From contig NZ_CP039695.1 in assembly GCF_005145025.1 (NCBI RefSeq), positions 3,085,501 to 3,149,500 of the forward strand: a DNA stretch of 64,000 bases, written 5' to 3'. The stretch is from Novosphingobium sp. EMRT-2 (GTDB taxonomy: Bacteria; Pseudomonadota; Alphaproteobacteria; Sphingomonadales; Sphingomonadaceae). Below, one piece after another: positions 48,729 through 58,605 of this stretch. Position 1 is the first letter of the stretch, and every line of letters begins with the position of its first letter. The position numbers and the translations under genes are program-made. Below the pieces are notes generated by a model. The model worked only from the letters and a program-made list of their open reading frames with translations, was not told the DNA's origin and searched no databases.

Positions 48729-50363
48729 ATGGCTGACTATGTAATTATTGGAGGTGGGTCGTCGGGCGGCGTTATCGCCAGCCGGTTGTCCGAGGACCCC
48801 GATGTCACCGTTTGCCTGCTCGAGGCAGGCGGCCCAGGCACCTCGCCGCTTGTGTCCACGCCCGGCGCTTTTGCGGCGCTGATCCAAGACTATCGGATCA
48901 ATACGCTCAACTGGCGGTTCAACACCGACCCTTCAAAGGCGCTCAACGACCGCCGCCTCTACAATCCGCGCGGGAAGATGCTGGGTGGATCGAGCGGTAT
49001 GAACGGGATGGTCTATATCCGCGGCGACCGGTCGGATTTCGACCACTGGGCCGAACTCGGCAACGACGGCTGGGGTTACAACGATGTCCTGCCCTATTTC
49101 CGCAAGGCTGAGAATAATGAGCGCGGTGAGGATGAGTTTCACGGCTCGTCGGGACCGCTTCACGTATCCAACGGCAAGCGCGAATTCGATGTCTATGATG
49201 CTTTCATCGAGGCGGCGACTGGACTGGACCATCAAGCCAATCCGGACTTCAATGGTGCCAGCCAGGAAGGTGTCGGCATCTATCAGTTTACCGTGAAGGA
49301 CGGGAAGCGCGCCAGCGTGAAGGCGTGTTACCTTGATCCGGTGATGGGCAGGCGCGGCAACCTCCGCGTCGAAGTACATGCCCGCGTCCATCGTATCAGG
49401 TTTGAGGGCAACCGCGCGGTGGCAGTCGAGTATTCCCAGGACGGGCAGTTGAAGACGATCCCGTGCGAAAAGGAAGTCATTGTCAGCGGCGGCGCCTATA
49501 ATTCGCCCCAACTGTTGATGCTTTCCGGTATCGGACCGCGTGATGAGTTGGAGAAGCATGGAATCGAAGTGATTCATGATATTCCCGGTGTCGGCCAGAA
49601 TCTTCACGACCATCCTGACCTGATGCTGGTCTACCAGTCGAAGAAGCGGCTCGGGATCGCACTCAATGTCGTTGGCGCGCTCAAGACCGTGCGAGACCTA
49701 TTCCAGTATCTCACGCAAAGGAAAAGCTGGCTGGCATCGCCGCCCACGGCTGCAGGCGGTTTCTTGCGATCCGCGCCGGGGCAGAACCGGGCGGACTGCC
49801 AGGTCCATGTCGTGCCGCTCGCCTATCGCGACCATGCGCGCGACTACAAGCTGATGACGAAATGGGGCTATACGATCATTCTCAATATTGGGCGCCCAAA
49901 GAGCCGCGGCTGGGTTGCCTTACATGACTCAAACCCCGAATCCGATCCCAAGATTGACCTCAATCTCTTGAGTCATCCCGACGACCTCAAGACGTTGCGC
50001 AATGCCTTCCGTGTCGTGCAGGAGATCCTGCATTCGGATCGCATGAAGGCGATGATGAAACGGCCTCTCTATCCTGACCGCTACCTTGAAACTGATGAAG
50101 AGATCGACGCCTATATCCGGGCAGAAGCCAATCATGCTTATCATCCGGTGGGAACATGCAAGATGGGCACCGACGAGATGGCGGTGGTCGACAACCGCCT
50201 GCGCGTTCACGGCCTCGCAAATATCCGCGTGGCCGATGCCTCGATCATGCCATCAGTCGTCAACGGCAACACCAATGCAACCTGCATCATGATCGGCGAG
50301 AAAGCCGCCGACATGATCCGGCACGATAATATGAGCAGCAAGAATAGCATCGCAGAATATTGA
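48729..50363 (+). CDS. GMC-family FAD alcohol dehydrogenase
   Basis: Oxidises a primary alcohol to an aldehyde. The 544 residues start with the FAD motif YVIIGGGSSGGVIASRL and include GKMLGGSSGMNGMVYIRG, SGGAYNSPQLLMLSGIG (GMC signature 2) and the catalytic histidine in HAYHPVGTCKMG. NATCIMIGEKAADMI closes the protein. It is close to AlkJ, choline and polyethylene-glycol dehydrogenases. Its gene partners suggest a long or hydrophobic alcohol. The stop codon lies inside a copy of the candidate operator. Confidence 0.93.
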   Translation: MADYVIIGGGSSGGVIASRLSEDPDVTVCLLEAGGPGTSPLVSTPGAFAALIQDYRINTLNWRFNTDPSKALNDRRLYNPRGKMLGGSSGMNGMVYIRGDRSDFDHWAELGNDGWGYNDVLPYFRKAENNERGEDEFHGSSGPLHVSNGKREFDVYDAFIEAATGLDHQANPDFNGASQEGVGIYQFTVKDGKRASVKACYLDPVMGRRGNLRVEVHARVHRIRFEGNRAVAVEYSQDGQLKTIPCEKEVIVSGGAYNSPQLLMLSGIGPRDELEKHGIEVIHDIPGVGQNLHDHPDLMLVYQSKKRLGIALNVVGALKTVRDLFQYLTQRKSWLASPPTAAGGFLRSAPGQNRADCQVHVVPLAYRDHARDYKLMTKWGYTIILNIGRPKSRGWVALHDSNPESDPKIDLNLLSHPDDLKTLRNAFRVVQEILHSDRMKAMMKRPLYPDRYLETDEEIDAYIRAEANHAYHPVGTCKMGTDEMAVVDNRLRVHGLANIRVADASIMPSVVNGNTNATCIMIGEKAADMIRHDNMSSKNSIAEY

Positions 50364-50372
50364 ATTGGACGA
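50341..50372 (+). promoter_or_regulatory. Candidate LysR-type operator, copy 4 (degenerate left half)
   Basis: AGAA-TAGCAT-N11-GAATTG-GACGA has the same spacing as the other copies. The right half and flank are identical; the left half has changed (TAGCAT for TAGTTC). It overlaps the stop codon of the GMC gene and lies about 137 bases before the acyl-CoA ligase start. Confidence 0.4.
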
Positions 50373-50492
50373 TTGGATCAATGCTGCAGACACAGATGCT
50401 TACGAAAAGAAGTCCGGAGAGGCCTATCGCATGTCAGTTTATTATGTGTCGACTGCGCCATTGTGGGCGAGCGCCTTAGAGGAGCGCGGCTG

Positions 50493-52037
50493 ATGGACGT
50501 CCGTACGCAAATACGTCGCGCCGCACGTTATTTCGCCCAGCAAGAGGCTCTCGTTCACGGCCACAGGCGGTTGACTTTCTCGGAAGCCTGGTTGCGCGGC
50601 GTGAAGCTCGCAAATGCTCTTGCGGAGTGCGGCCTTCAACCGGGTGACCGGATTGCTACGCTGGAGAAGAACTCCATCGAGGCCGCCGACATCATACTGG
50701 CGGCTGCCATTGGAAACTATACGCGTGTTCCTCTCTATGCGCGCAACCGATGTGAAGCGCACGCCCATATGATCGCGAGTACCGGATCTCGGTTGGCGCT
50801 GGTCGATGAGGCATTGGCTTCGGAGTTGGCGGGGCTGGATGCCCAAGCTCCGACGCTTGAGCGGATCATTATCCGCGATCACAACTATGAGAATTGGTTG
50901 GCGACAGCCTCGGACCGGGATCCTGATCCCGTCGTCGCGCCGGAGGACTATTGTGTCATCCGCCACACCGGCGGCACGACGGGCAAACCCAAGGGCGTTG
51001 CCTATCGGCACCGTTCATGGATGACGATCTCCGCCGCATTTTTCAGCATCGGCCCCCAAGTGGCCCCAGGGGATGCCATTCTGCATGTCGGCCCGTTGTC
51101 CCATGCATCGGGCTTCCTGTTCGTGCCGGCCTGGTATTGCGGCGCCCGCAACGTGATGATGGACGGCTTCGATCCAGCGTCCTTTCTTGACACTCTCGAG
51201 CAGGAACGGATCAGCCATGCCTTTGTAGCCCCCACCATGCTCAATGCCATAGTGCATCACGACGGGGCATATGGCCGCCACTTTCCGAATTTGAAGTTTC
51301 TGCTGAGTGCTTCAGCGCCGATCTCCGAGCCGACGCTTCGCAAGTCGTGCCAGATATTCGGGAATCATGTTCTTCATTCGGGCTATGGACAGACCGAAAT
51401 CCTGCCCATCGCGTCTATGGGGCCCAACGAGTGGTTCGGCGAATTTGAAGGTTCTGCCCCAATTCGGGCGGTCGGACGTCCCATGAGTGGCGCCGATATC
51501 GAAATCCGTAACGAGGACGGAAAGGTGCTGGGACCAAACGAGCCCGGCGAGATCGTCGCACGGTTCGAAAATGGCCAGATGGAGGAATTCTGGAACGATC
51601 CGGAGGAAACCGCCCGGCGCATGGAAGATGGCTGGGTCAAAACCGGCGATGTCGGCATGATCGACACAAACGGATTTTTGTATCTGCTCGATCGCAACAA
51701 CGACATGATCGTGTCAGGCGGCTTCAATATCTATCCCACCGAAATCGAAAACGTAATTGCCGACCATCCCGGTGTACTCGAGGTCGCGGTCTTTGGCGTG
51801 CCCCATGAAAAATGGGGTGAAACGCCGCTTGCAATGGTGCGTGTCAAGCCCGGAGCACAAATCACGGAGACCGAGATAATAGATTTGGTGCGCCAGCGTC
51901 TGGGCTCCGCAAAAAAGCCAAGCAAGGTCGTTTTTACCGCCGAGCCACTGCCGTTGAGCAATGTCGGAAAGGTGCTTCGTTCAAAGCTTCGAGAGCCCTA
52001 TTGGGCGGGCCAGGACCGGCGCATTTCGGGGGCATGA
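50493..52037 (+). CDS. Acyl-CoA synthetase (AMP-binding)
   Basis: Activates a carboxylic acid to its CoA thioester with ATP. The 514 residues start at 50493 after a GAGGAG site. They have the AMP-binding P-loop HTGGTTGKPKGVAYRH, GYGQTE, KTGDVGMID, GGFNIYPTEIENV and the catalytic C-terminal lysine in LSNVGKVLRSKL. The pathway context (alcohol, aldehyde, acid, CoA ester) makes it the entry to beta-oxidation. Chain specificity cannot be read. Confidence 0.92.
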   Translation: MDVRTQIRRAARYFAQQEALVHGHRRLTFSEAWLRGVKLANALAECGLQPGDRIATLEKNSIEAADIILAAAIGNYTRVPLYARNRCEAHAHMIASTGSRLALVDEALASELAGLDAQAPTLERIIIRDHNYENWLATASDRDPDPVVAPEDYCVIRHTGGTTGKPKGVAYRHRSWMTISAAFFSIGPQVAPGDAILHVGPLSHASGFLFVPAWYCGARNVMMDGFDPASFLDTLEQERISHAFVAPTMLNAIVHHDGAYGRHFPNLKFLLSASAPISEPTLRKSCQIFGNHVLHSGYGQTEILPIASMGPNEWFGEFEGSAPIRAVGRPMSGADIEIRNEDGKVLGPNEPGEIVARFENGQMEEFWNDPEETARRMEDGWVKTGDVGMIDTNGFLYLLDRNNDMIVSGGFNIYPTEIENVIADHPGVLEVAVFGVPHEKWGETPLAMVRVKPGAQITETEIIDLVRQRLGSAKKPSKVVFTAEPLPLSNVGKVLRSKLREPYWAGQDRRISGA

Positions 52038-52103
52038 CCGACGCAGCCATCCTAGCCACATCCTCTATTCCGGTGACCGCCTGCCGGCGCGCGGGAGACT
52101 GCA

Positions 52104-52898
52104 ATGGACTATGAATACATCCTGGTTGAGCAACGCGGCCCAGCGCTTTGGGTGACCCTCAACCGGCCGGCAGCGTTGAACAGTCTGTCGTTGGCTTTGG
52201 CCGAGGAACTCGCCGCAGCGATCGAGGCAGCGGAAGCAGATGCGACGGTGCGCGCTTGCATTCTTACCGGCGCCGGACGGGCGTTTTGCGCTGGCGCGGA
52301 TCTGCTCGCAATTGGCGATGGAACAGGCGGACAAACTCTCGCCGAACGCTTAAATCTGTTTCTGCCGCCGCTCGGTCAGGCTTTTAACAGGATCGAGACG
52401 TCGCGCCTTCCGATAATTGCGGCGGTCAACGGCCTTACGCTCGCCGGCGGCTTGGAACTGGTGTTGTGCTGTGATCTCGTCATTGCCGCGCACCCGGCCA
52501 GATTTGGCGACGCCCATGCAAATTACGGCCTGTTGCCCGGCGGTGGAGGGTCGGTTCGACTCCCTAGGAAGATCGGCGAAGCGCGTGCGAAACATCTGAT
52601 GATGACCGGCGGGACCATCTCGGCTGCCGAGATGAAGGAAGCCGGACTCGTGACCCAACTGGTTGCTCCCGAGGATCTCATTGCGGCAGCGCAAGCGCTG
52701 GTAGAATCTCTTGCAGAAAAGAGCCGGCCAGGGCTCGCCTACATGAAGCAGCTAGTCCGCGCTGCGCAGGATAGCTCGCTCGAAGTCGGGCTGCGTCAGG
52801 AACTCGAAACCATGGCTGCTTACGCCTTGTCCAACGACATTGTCGAAGGACTGGCGGCATTCCGGGAGAAGCGGAAGCCCGATTTTTCCGACCGGTGA
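52104..52898 (+). CDS. Enoyl-CoA hydratase/isomerase family protein
   Basis: A 264-residue crotonase-fold protein. The CoA/oxyanion elements GRAFCAGADL and VNGLTLAGGLELVLCCD are present. Glu118 matches the first catalytic glutamate of rat enoyl-CoA hydratase (E144), but the second (E164) is replaced by His138 in FGDAHANYGLLPGG. The chemistry may therefore differ from plain hydration, for example isomerisation or hydrolysis. It lies between the acyl-CoA ligase and thiolase genes. Confidence 0.85.
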   Translation: MDYEYILVEQRGPALWVTLNRPAALNSLSLALAEELAAAIEAAEADATVRACILTGAGRAFCAGADLLAIGDGTGGQTLAERLNLFLPPLGQAFNRIETSRLPIIAAVNGLTLAGGLELVLCCDLVIAAHPARFGDAHANYGLLPGGGGSVRLPRKIGEARAKHLMMTGGTISAAEMKEAGLVTQLVAPEDLIAAAQALVESLAEKSRPGLAYMKQLVRAAQDSSLEVGLRQELETMAAYALSNDIVEGLAAFREKRKPDFSDR

Positions 52899-52929
52899 GA
52901 CCTGATCGGATGCGGAACACATTGGAAGA

Positions 52930-54180
52930 ATGGATCAACGAATGACCGACATATTCGTCATGGGGGTTGGGATGACCCCGTTCGGAAAACAGTTCGACAA
53001 GAGCCTGAAAATGCTCTGCGCCGAAGCTTCGTCGCAGGCCTTTTCCGACGCAGGATGCACCGCCGGCGATGTCGAAGCCATCTTCTTCGGCAATTGCGTC
53101 CAGGGGCATATGGAGGGCCAGGACATGATCCGCGGCGAAATCGTGGCGCGAGCGATGGGCATCTCAAGCGTTCCCGTGGTGAATGTCGAAAACGCATGTG
53201 CGACGGCTTCCACGGCCTTGCACATGGCCGCCGCCTATGTTCGATCGGGGGCAGCGGATGTCGTACTCGCGCTCGGCGCGGAGAAGATGTACTCGCCCGA
53301 CAAGGCGCTCATGTTCAGTGCATTCGATGGCGCTTGGGACGTGCATGAAACCGAGTCGGGCCGCGCGCAGCTGCTGGCCATGGGCAATGGCGTCGATGTT
53401 CCGGAAGGAACGACATCGAGTCAGCCTTACAGCGTTTTCATGGATGTATACGCCGCGATGGCACGCGCGCACATGAAGACCTACGGCTCGACGCAAGCGC
53501 AAATCGCGGCCGTCTCGGCGAAAAATCACATGCATTCGACGCGCAATCTGCTTGCCCAGTATCGCCTCCCATATACCGTCGAAAGTGTACTCGCTGCGCC
53601 TCCGATCGTTTACCCGTTCACACTGCCGATGTGCTCCCCGATCAGCGACGGCGCCGCCGCTGCGATCATCTGCAGCGAAGCCGGTCGGCGCAAACTGTCG
53701 GCAGCCCCGGACAGGGCGCTAAGAATCCTGGCGTCTGTGCTGCAAACCGGCGCCGCGCGCGATCCCTTTGATTATGACCACCATGTCAGCCGCCTTGCGG
53801 CGAACCGGGCCTATGCGATGGCCGGCGTGGGGCCAGAAGATATTGGCGTCGCGGAGGTGCATGACGCCACGGCGGTTGGCGAGATCATTGAAATCGAGGC
53901 GCTCGGCCTGACGCCGCCTGGCGAGGGCGGACTCGCGGCAGAGCGCGGTGAGACGGCGCTGGGTGGGCGTATTCCGGTAAACACGTCGGGCGGGCTTGAA
54001 TGCAAGGGACATCCGATCGGCGCCACCGGGCTCGGCCAAATCTACGAGCTTGCGCTGCAATTGCGCGGCGAGGCGGAAGATCGACAGGTTCCGAATGCCC
54101 GGTTCGCGATCGCGCAGAACGGCGGAGGTGTCATCGGGGTGGAAGAGGCGGTGGTCGCCGTCACGATCCTGGGCCGGTAG
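52930..54180 (+). CDS. Thiolase, SCP2/lipid-transfer type
   Basis: A 416-residue thiolase-fold protein; a start at 52942 (MTDIFVMGVGMTPFG) is also likely and more typical. The nucleophilic cysteine is in VENACATASTALH (about 90), and the C-terminal CKGHPIGATG supplies the second cysteine and histidine. The type resembles the SCP2-thiolases and Ltp proteins that cleave branched and steroid side-chain 3-oxoacyl-CoAs, rather than FadA. Confidence 0.88.
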   Translation: MDQRMTDIFVMGVGMTPFGKQFDKSLKMLCAEASSQAFSDAGCTAGDVEAIFFGNCVQGHMEGQDMIRGEIVARAMGISSVPVVNVENACATASTALHMAAAYVRSGAADVVLALGAEKMYSPDKALMFSAFDGAWDVHETESGRAQLLAMGNGVDVPEGTTSSQPYSVFMDVYAAMARAHMKTYGSTQAQIAAVSAKNHMHSTRNLLAQYRLPYTVESVLAAPPIVYPFTLPMCSPISDGAAAAIICSEAGRRKLSAAPDRALRILASVLQTGAARDPFDYDHHVSRLAANRAYAMAGVGPEDIGVAEVHDATAVGEIIEIEALGLTPPGEGGLAAERGETALGGRIPVNTSGGLECKGHPIGATGLGQIYELALQLRGEAEDRQVPNARFAIAQNGGGVIGVEEAVVAVTILGR

Positions 54181-54217
54181 TTGTCAGAGCGCGCCTAGGG
54201 AAACACGGGGTCACGAT

Positions 54218-55363
54218 ATGAACTTTGAGCTGTCCGATGAACAACGCATGGCGGTGGAAACCGTCCGCCGCTTTCTCGACAACAAGCTTGAGCCGGAAAT
54301 CCGCCGGCATGGGGAGCGATTCATCCCCAAACCGCTCATGAAGGAATGGACTCAAGCACTGACCGGCTATGGCCATATTACCGCACCGCATCAGGAGCAA
54401 TGGGGCGGGCTTGATATGGGATGGCTCACTCATCTGCTCATTTTCGAGGAGATCGCCTATTCCTCGCTCGATGTGGCCATACCCGGCTTCATCAACGCGG
54501 TTGGCGCAGAACTCATCCGCCGCTTCGCCCCGGAGACGATCAAGCAACGCTATCTTGCCGACCTCGTCGCGGCCGAGAAGTTCGTTTCGCTCGGCATCTC
54601 GGAGCCCGATGTCGGCTCGGACGTCGCCGCCATCAAGACACGCGCCGTACGAGACGGCGATTTCTGGGTCATCAATGGCGAAAAGACCTGGATCACCAAC
54701 GGAGCCTACTCGGACATCTTCATCTGTACGTGCAAGACTGGCGAAAATGAAGTCACTCACATCCTGGTCGATCGTGACGAGAGTGAGTATGAGGTGCGCG
54801 ATATCCAGAAGATGGCGCTCAACGGCCAATCGACTGCACAGATATTCCTGTCCGATTGCCGCGTACCGGTGGCAAACACGATCGGCCGGGTCGGCGATGG
54901 ATTGCGCAATACGTTGCAAGTGTTCGAGATTGCCCGCTGCCATATGGCGATGTGGAGTATCGGCATCGCACGGCGAGCAATGGATGAGGCGATCGCGTAC
55001 GCTCGCGATCGCGCGCAGCATGGCAAGAAGATCGCCGGCCATCAGCTGATCGCCGACAAGATCGCCATCATGGCGACCAAGATCGACGCAGCCCGTCTGT
55101 TGACGCACCGGGCAATATCCCTCGTCCAGGCGGGCACGCGCGCAGAGACGGAATGCTCGATGGCCAAGTGGTACGCCACCGAAATGGCGATCGAAGCGAC
55201 GCGCGATGCGCTTCAGATCCATGGCGGCAACGGCGTCACCCGCGAATTCATCGTTGAGCGGCTGGTGCGTGAGGCGATCATTTGCCCCATCCCCGATGGC
55301 ACGACGGAGATTCAAAAGCTTGTTGTTTCGCGCGCCCTGACCGGCATTCAAGCCTTTCGGTAA
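54218..55363 (+). CDS. Acyl-CoA dehydrogenase
   Basis: FAD enzyme that forms 2-enoyl-CoA. The 381 residues start at 54218 (MNFELSDEQRM). They have the three usual domains, with LGISEPDVGSDVAAIKT, GEKTWITNG (FAD site) and QIHGGNGVTREF. The canonical catalytic glutamate position (E376 of medium-chain enzyme, in YEGT) is aspartate here (Asp360 in IPDGTTEIQ). The alternative isovaleryl-type position is alanine. Electron transfer to ETF is presumed. Confidence 0.9.
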   Translation: MNFELSDEQRMAVETVRRFLDNKLEPEIRRHGERFIPKPLMKEWTQALTGYGHITAPHQEQWGGLDMGWLTHLLIFEEIAYSSLDVAIPGFINAVGAELIRRFAPETIKQRYLADLVAAEKFVSLGISEPDVGSDVAAIKTRAVRDGDFWVINGEKTWITNGAYSDIFICTCKTGENEVTHILVDRDESEYEVRDIQKMALNGQSTAQIFLSDCRVPVANTIGRVGDGLRNTLQVFEIARCHMAMWSIGIARRAMDEAIAYARDRAQHGKKIAGHQLIADKIAIMATKIDAARLLTHRAISLVQAGTRAETECSMAKWYATEMAIEATRDALQIHGGNGVTREFIVERLVREAIICPIPDGTTEIQKLVVSRALTGIQAFR

Positions 55364-55468
55364 GGCTCAGACGAAAACGACAGCGTCGACGGAAATGGAG
55401 CCGCGTGCCTGACTCGCACAGGATCAAATGCGCAGATGCGTCGCTCAGGTAAAAGAGGCAGACAAGCG

Positions 55469-56371
55469 ATGGACGAAGAGCTTCGTTTCGATGGCAGGGT
55501 AGTGGTTGTGACCGGAGCCGGAGGCGGACTTGGGCGCCAGTACGCGCTGATGTTTGGCGGGCGCGGAGCCAAGGTGGTGGTGAATGATCTGGGTGGCGAC
55601 GAGAAAGGGAGCGGCAGCTGCTCCACAGCCGCTGACAATGTGGTCGACGAAATTCGAGCCACGGGCGGTCAGGCGGTGGCAAATTATGCGTCGGTCGAGG
55701 AGGGCGCGCTGATCATCCAAGCCGCGGTTGACAACTTCGGAACCGTTGACGTCGTCATCAACAATGCCGGCATCCTGCGCGATGTGAGCTTCCACAAAAT
55801 GACCGACGAAGACTGGACACTGCTTCAGCGGGTCCATCTGAATGGGACGCGGGCAGTGACGCAGGCAGCATGGCCGATACTGCGCGACAAGGGCTATGGC
55901 CGCATCGTCATGACCACGTCTGCAGCCGCAATCTACGGCAACTTCGGTCAGGCCAACTATGCCGCAGCCAAGCTCGGAATATTGGGGCTTGCGAACGCGC
56001 TGGCGGAGGAGGGGCGGTCCAGAAACATCCAGGTTAATACGATCGCCCCAATCGCCGCATCGCGTATGACCGCGACTGCCTTTCCACAAGAGTTTCTCGC
56101 CAATCTCAGAGCGGAAGCGATCAGTCCATTGGTCGGTTGGCTTGCGCACGAGAATTGCAGCGAAACCAAAGGGCTTTTTGAAGTTGGAGCCGGCTATATC
56201 GCCAAGCTTAGGTGGGAGCGCGCGCTTGGGCACGCCTTCGGAGCGGACAGGGCGTTCACGCTCGATGATGTCGCCCGGCACTGGGGTAGAATTGTCGACT
56301 TCACGGATGCCGAGCACCCGCTCGGGCTGAATGACAGCCTTGAGGCGGTAGAACGGGCGCTGAGAGCGTAA
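55469..56371 (+). CDS. (3R)-hydroxyacyl-CoA dehydrogenase, MFE2/HSD17B4-like SDR
   Basis: A 300-residue short-chain dehydrogenase with GAGGGLGRQYALMF (NAD binding), NNAGILRD and the active site Ser151, Tyr164, Lys168 in SAAAIYGNFGQANYAAAK. These are the same residue numbers as in the dehydrogenase domain of mammalian multifunctional enzyme 2. That enzyme handles branched-chain and bile-acid CoA esters. The hydratase 2 domain is absent. It would oxidise the 3-hydroxyacyl-CoA before thiolysis. Confidence 0.88.
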   Translation: MDEELRFDGRVVVVTGAGGGLGRQYALMFGGRGAKVVVNDLGGDEKGSGSCSTAADNVVDEIRATGGQAVANYASVEEGALIIQAAVDNFGTVDVVINNAGILRDVSFHKMTDEDWTLLQRVHLNGTRAVTQAAWPILRDKGYGRIVMTTSAAAIYGNFGQANYAAAKLGILGLANALAEEGRSRNIQVNTIAPIAASRMTATAFPQEFLANLRAEAISPLVGWLAHENCSETKGLFEVGAGYIAKLRWERALGHAFGADRAFTLDDVARHWGRIVDFTDAEHPLGLNDSLEAVERALRA

Positions 56372-56456
56372 TCAACCCGATGAATTACCATGATATTTTT
56401 GAGCGGCCGTCGGGCTGCCGATGGCGTCGTGCTGCCGCCAGATATCGATGAGCAGC

Positions 56457-56489
56457 AGGAATAGTTCTGCAGCGAATTGAATTGGACGA
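56457..56489 (+). promoter_or_regulatory. Candidate LysR-type operator, copy 2
   Basis: AGGAA-TAGTTC-N11-GAATTG-GACGA with half-sites at 56462-56467 and 56479-56484. Both half-sites and flanks are identical to copy 1, although the 11-base spacer differs. The centre is 81 bases before the start of the second TonB receptor gene, nearly the same distance as for copy 1. Confidence 0.55.
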
Positions 56490-56553
56490 CGGCCCTCAAA
56501 TGCCGCCAAACGGCATGAACTACACAATATCTCCTGGGAAGAGAGGATCAGCC

Positions 56554-58504
56554 ATGAGAGGATGTCTATTGGCTTCTGCCGCGTTGTTGTGCTCGGGAAC
56601 AGCATTTGCCCAGGAAGCAACGCCCCAGGCGAACGACCAAACCGGGAGCGCCACGGAAGCGCTGGCTGAGGACATTGTCGTTACCGCCACCAAAAAGGGC
56701 TATGGCGAAAGCGTGCAGAAAGTACCGATGGCGGTCACGGCTTTTGGTGAAGCGCAGCTGGATGCCAAGTTCGTCCAGAATCTTCAAAGTCTGAGCTACG
56801 ACGTTCCCAACGTCCAGCTCGAGGATGTGGGTACGGCACCGGGCTATGCCAATTTCACTATCCGGGGCCTCGGCATCAACAGCACGATCCCATCGATCGA
56901 CCCCACCGTAGGCGTTTTCACTGACGGTATTTACCTCGGCATCAACGCTGGTGTCGTGCTGGACAACTTCGACCTTGAGGGGATCGAAGTTCTGCGTGGA
57001 CCGCAAGGCTTGCTTTTCGGTCGCAACGTTACCGGCGGTGCCGTGGTTGTGCGGACCACGCGGCCCAGCTTCGATTTTGGAGCCAAAGCCAAGCTATCCA
57101 TTGAAACGGGACTGAAAAAGACCGTAAGCGGCACGGTTACCGGACCTATCGTCGATGACGTTTTGGCTGCCAAATTGGCCGTCTACTACAGCGACGACAA
57201 TGGCTGGTTTCGCAACCGCTTCGACAATCGCAGCTTCGGTAAATCACATGACCTTATCATTCGCCCGGCACTTTCGCTCAAGGGTGGCGACCGCTTCCGA
57301 ATGGATCTCCGCTATGAGCATGGCGATGTCGAAAGCGATGGAGCCCCTGTCCAGAGTCACGCGCTGTTTCCCGCGACAGCTTCAGGTTTTCGATCAATTT
57401 CCCAGGTTTCTATGATGCCAAATGGGACCAGGCGATCGTGGAAACCAACATCGATGTCGGTCTGGGCGAAGGCGTCTTCACCAACATCGCTGGCTATCGG
57501 AAATTCCGATCCTCCGCGGGCGCTGATATCGATGGAACACCACAGTCCTTCTTTCATGCCTTTTTCGAAATCGACCAGGATCAACTCAGCGACGAACTTC
57601 GTTATGCCGGAAGGTTCGGTGACGTCGAATTGACAACCGGTCTATACTATTTTTCCCAGGATCTTCGTTACGCCGAGCTGCGGAATCTTTTGGGCGGTGC
57701 TCGGATCGTTTCCGGTGGGGGTACGCAAGACCAGACAACATGGGGCATTTTTGCTTCGACCGACTGGCATTTCACCGATACGCTGACCTTGAATCTCGGC
57801 GCGCGGTATAGTTGGGAACGCAAAGCCGTTCGGGTCTCGGCCTTACGCGCAAATGGTTGCAATCTAGACACGCTGATCTGTGCAACCAATTTCGCCGACG
57901 CGGCAAAATGGCGAGGGTTTACGCCGAAAATCGGCCTTCAGTGGAAGCCGGATGACGACACGCAGATTTATGGCCTTTACACGCGCGGGTTCCGCAGCGG
58001 CGGATATAATTTGCGCAACACCGATCCCGCTGTGCCGCCGGGGCCATTCAATCAAGAGACCCAGGACAGTTTCGAACTCGGCGCCAAGAAGCAATTCGGG
58101 CGCCACCGGATCAACCTGGCGGCCTTCTACAATCGCATGAAGGACCTGCAGCGCGAGATCAACCTGCCCGGACCGCTTGGCGTCAGCCAGGTCATACGGA
58201 ACACCGCCGACGCCACAATCAAAGGCGTCGAGGCCGAGGGGCAGTTTTTTCTTTTGTCCAACCTCGTGATTTCGGGTCAGCTCGGCTACGTGAATGGCCA
58301 GTATCGCAACGTCCAGTTCGACCTCAGCGGTGATGGCGTCATCAACGATGTGGATCGTGCGCTCAAATTGCCAAGGCTGTCGCCATGGACCTATGGCGTG
58401 GGGCTGACTTATGATCAGCAGCTTGGCGAATTGGGGACAGCAACGGCGCGTGTCAGCTTCACGCATCGCGACAAGGCGGCATTCACCGACAACAACGTCG
58501 GCTT
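56554..58504 (+). pseudogene. Second TonB-dependent receptor, 5' part (frameshifted and interrupted)
   Basis: It starts at 56554 with a signal peptide (ending TAFAQE), a TonB box EDIVVTAT and a plug domain with EVLRGPQGLLFGRNVTGGAVVV. The frame breaks near 57,365-57,390: the first frame degenerates after QSHALFP, and the barrel continues one frame over from about DSFRFSINFPGFYDAKWD. One missing base explains it. At 58,505 the gene is cut by an IS21-family element. With one base restored and the element removed, the gene would be 2,163 bases, 720 residues, a normal receptor length. Confidence 0.88.
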
Positions 58505-58605
58505 TGTTGAGTTGCACTGAGAAGTGACCCGGGAGGGTTATAAGTTTTCACTGAGAATTGACCCATGTTTTCCTCGCCCCTGGCTGACAGTCAGGAGGCA
58601 TCGGA

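Noticed and set aside
44387..52037. Identification of the island as a true PEG (peg) operon
   Set aside because: The order receptor, aldehyde dehydrogenase, GMC dehydrogenase, ligase is similar, but no pegD-type permease or AraC regulator is present, and racemase plus beta-oxidation genes are added.
57360..57440. Programmed frameshifting in the second receptor
   Set aside because: No slippery heptamer or following structure was seen, and the gene is anyway cut by an IS element. A plain one-base deletion or sequencing error is simpler.
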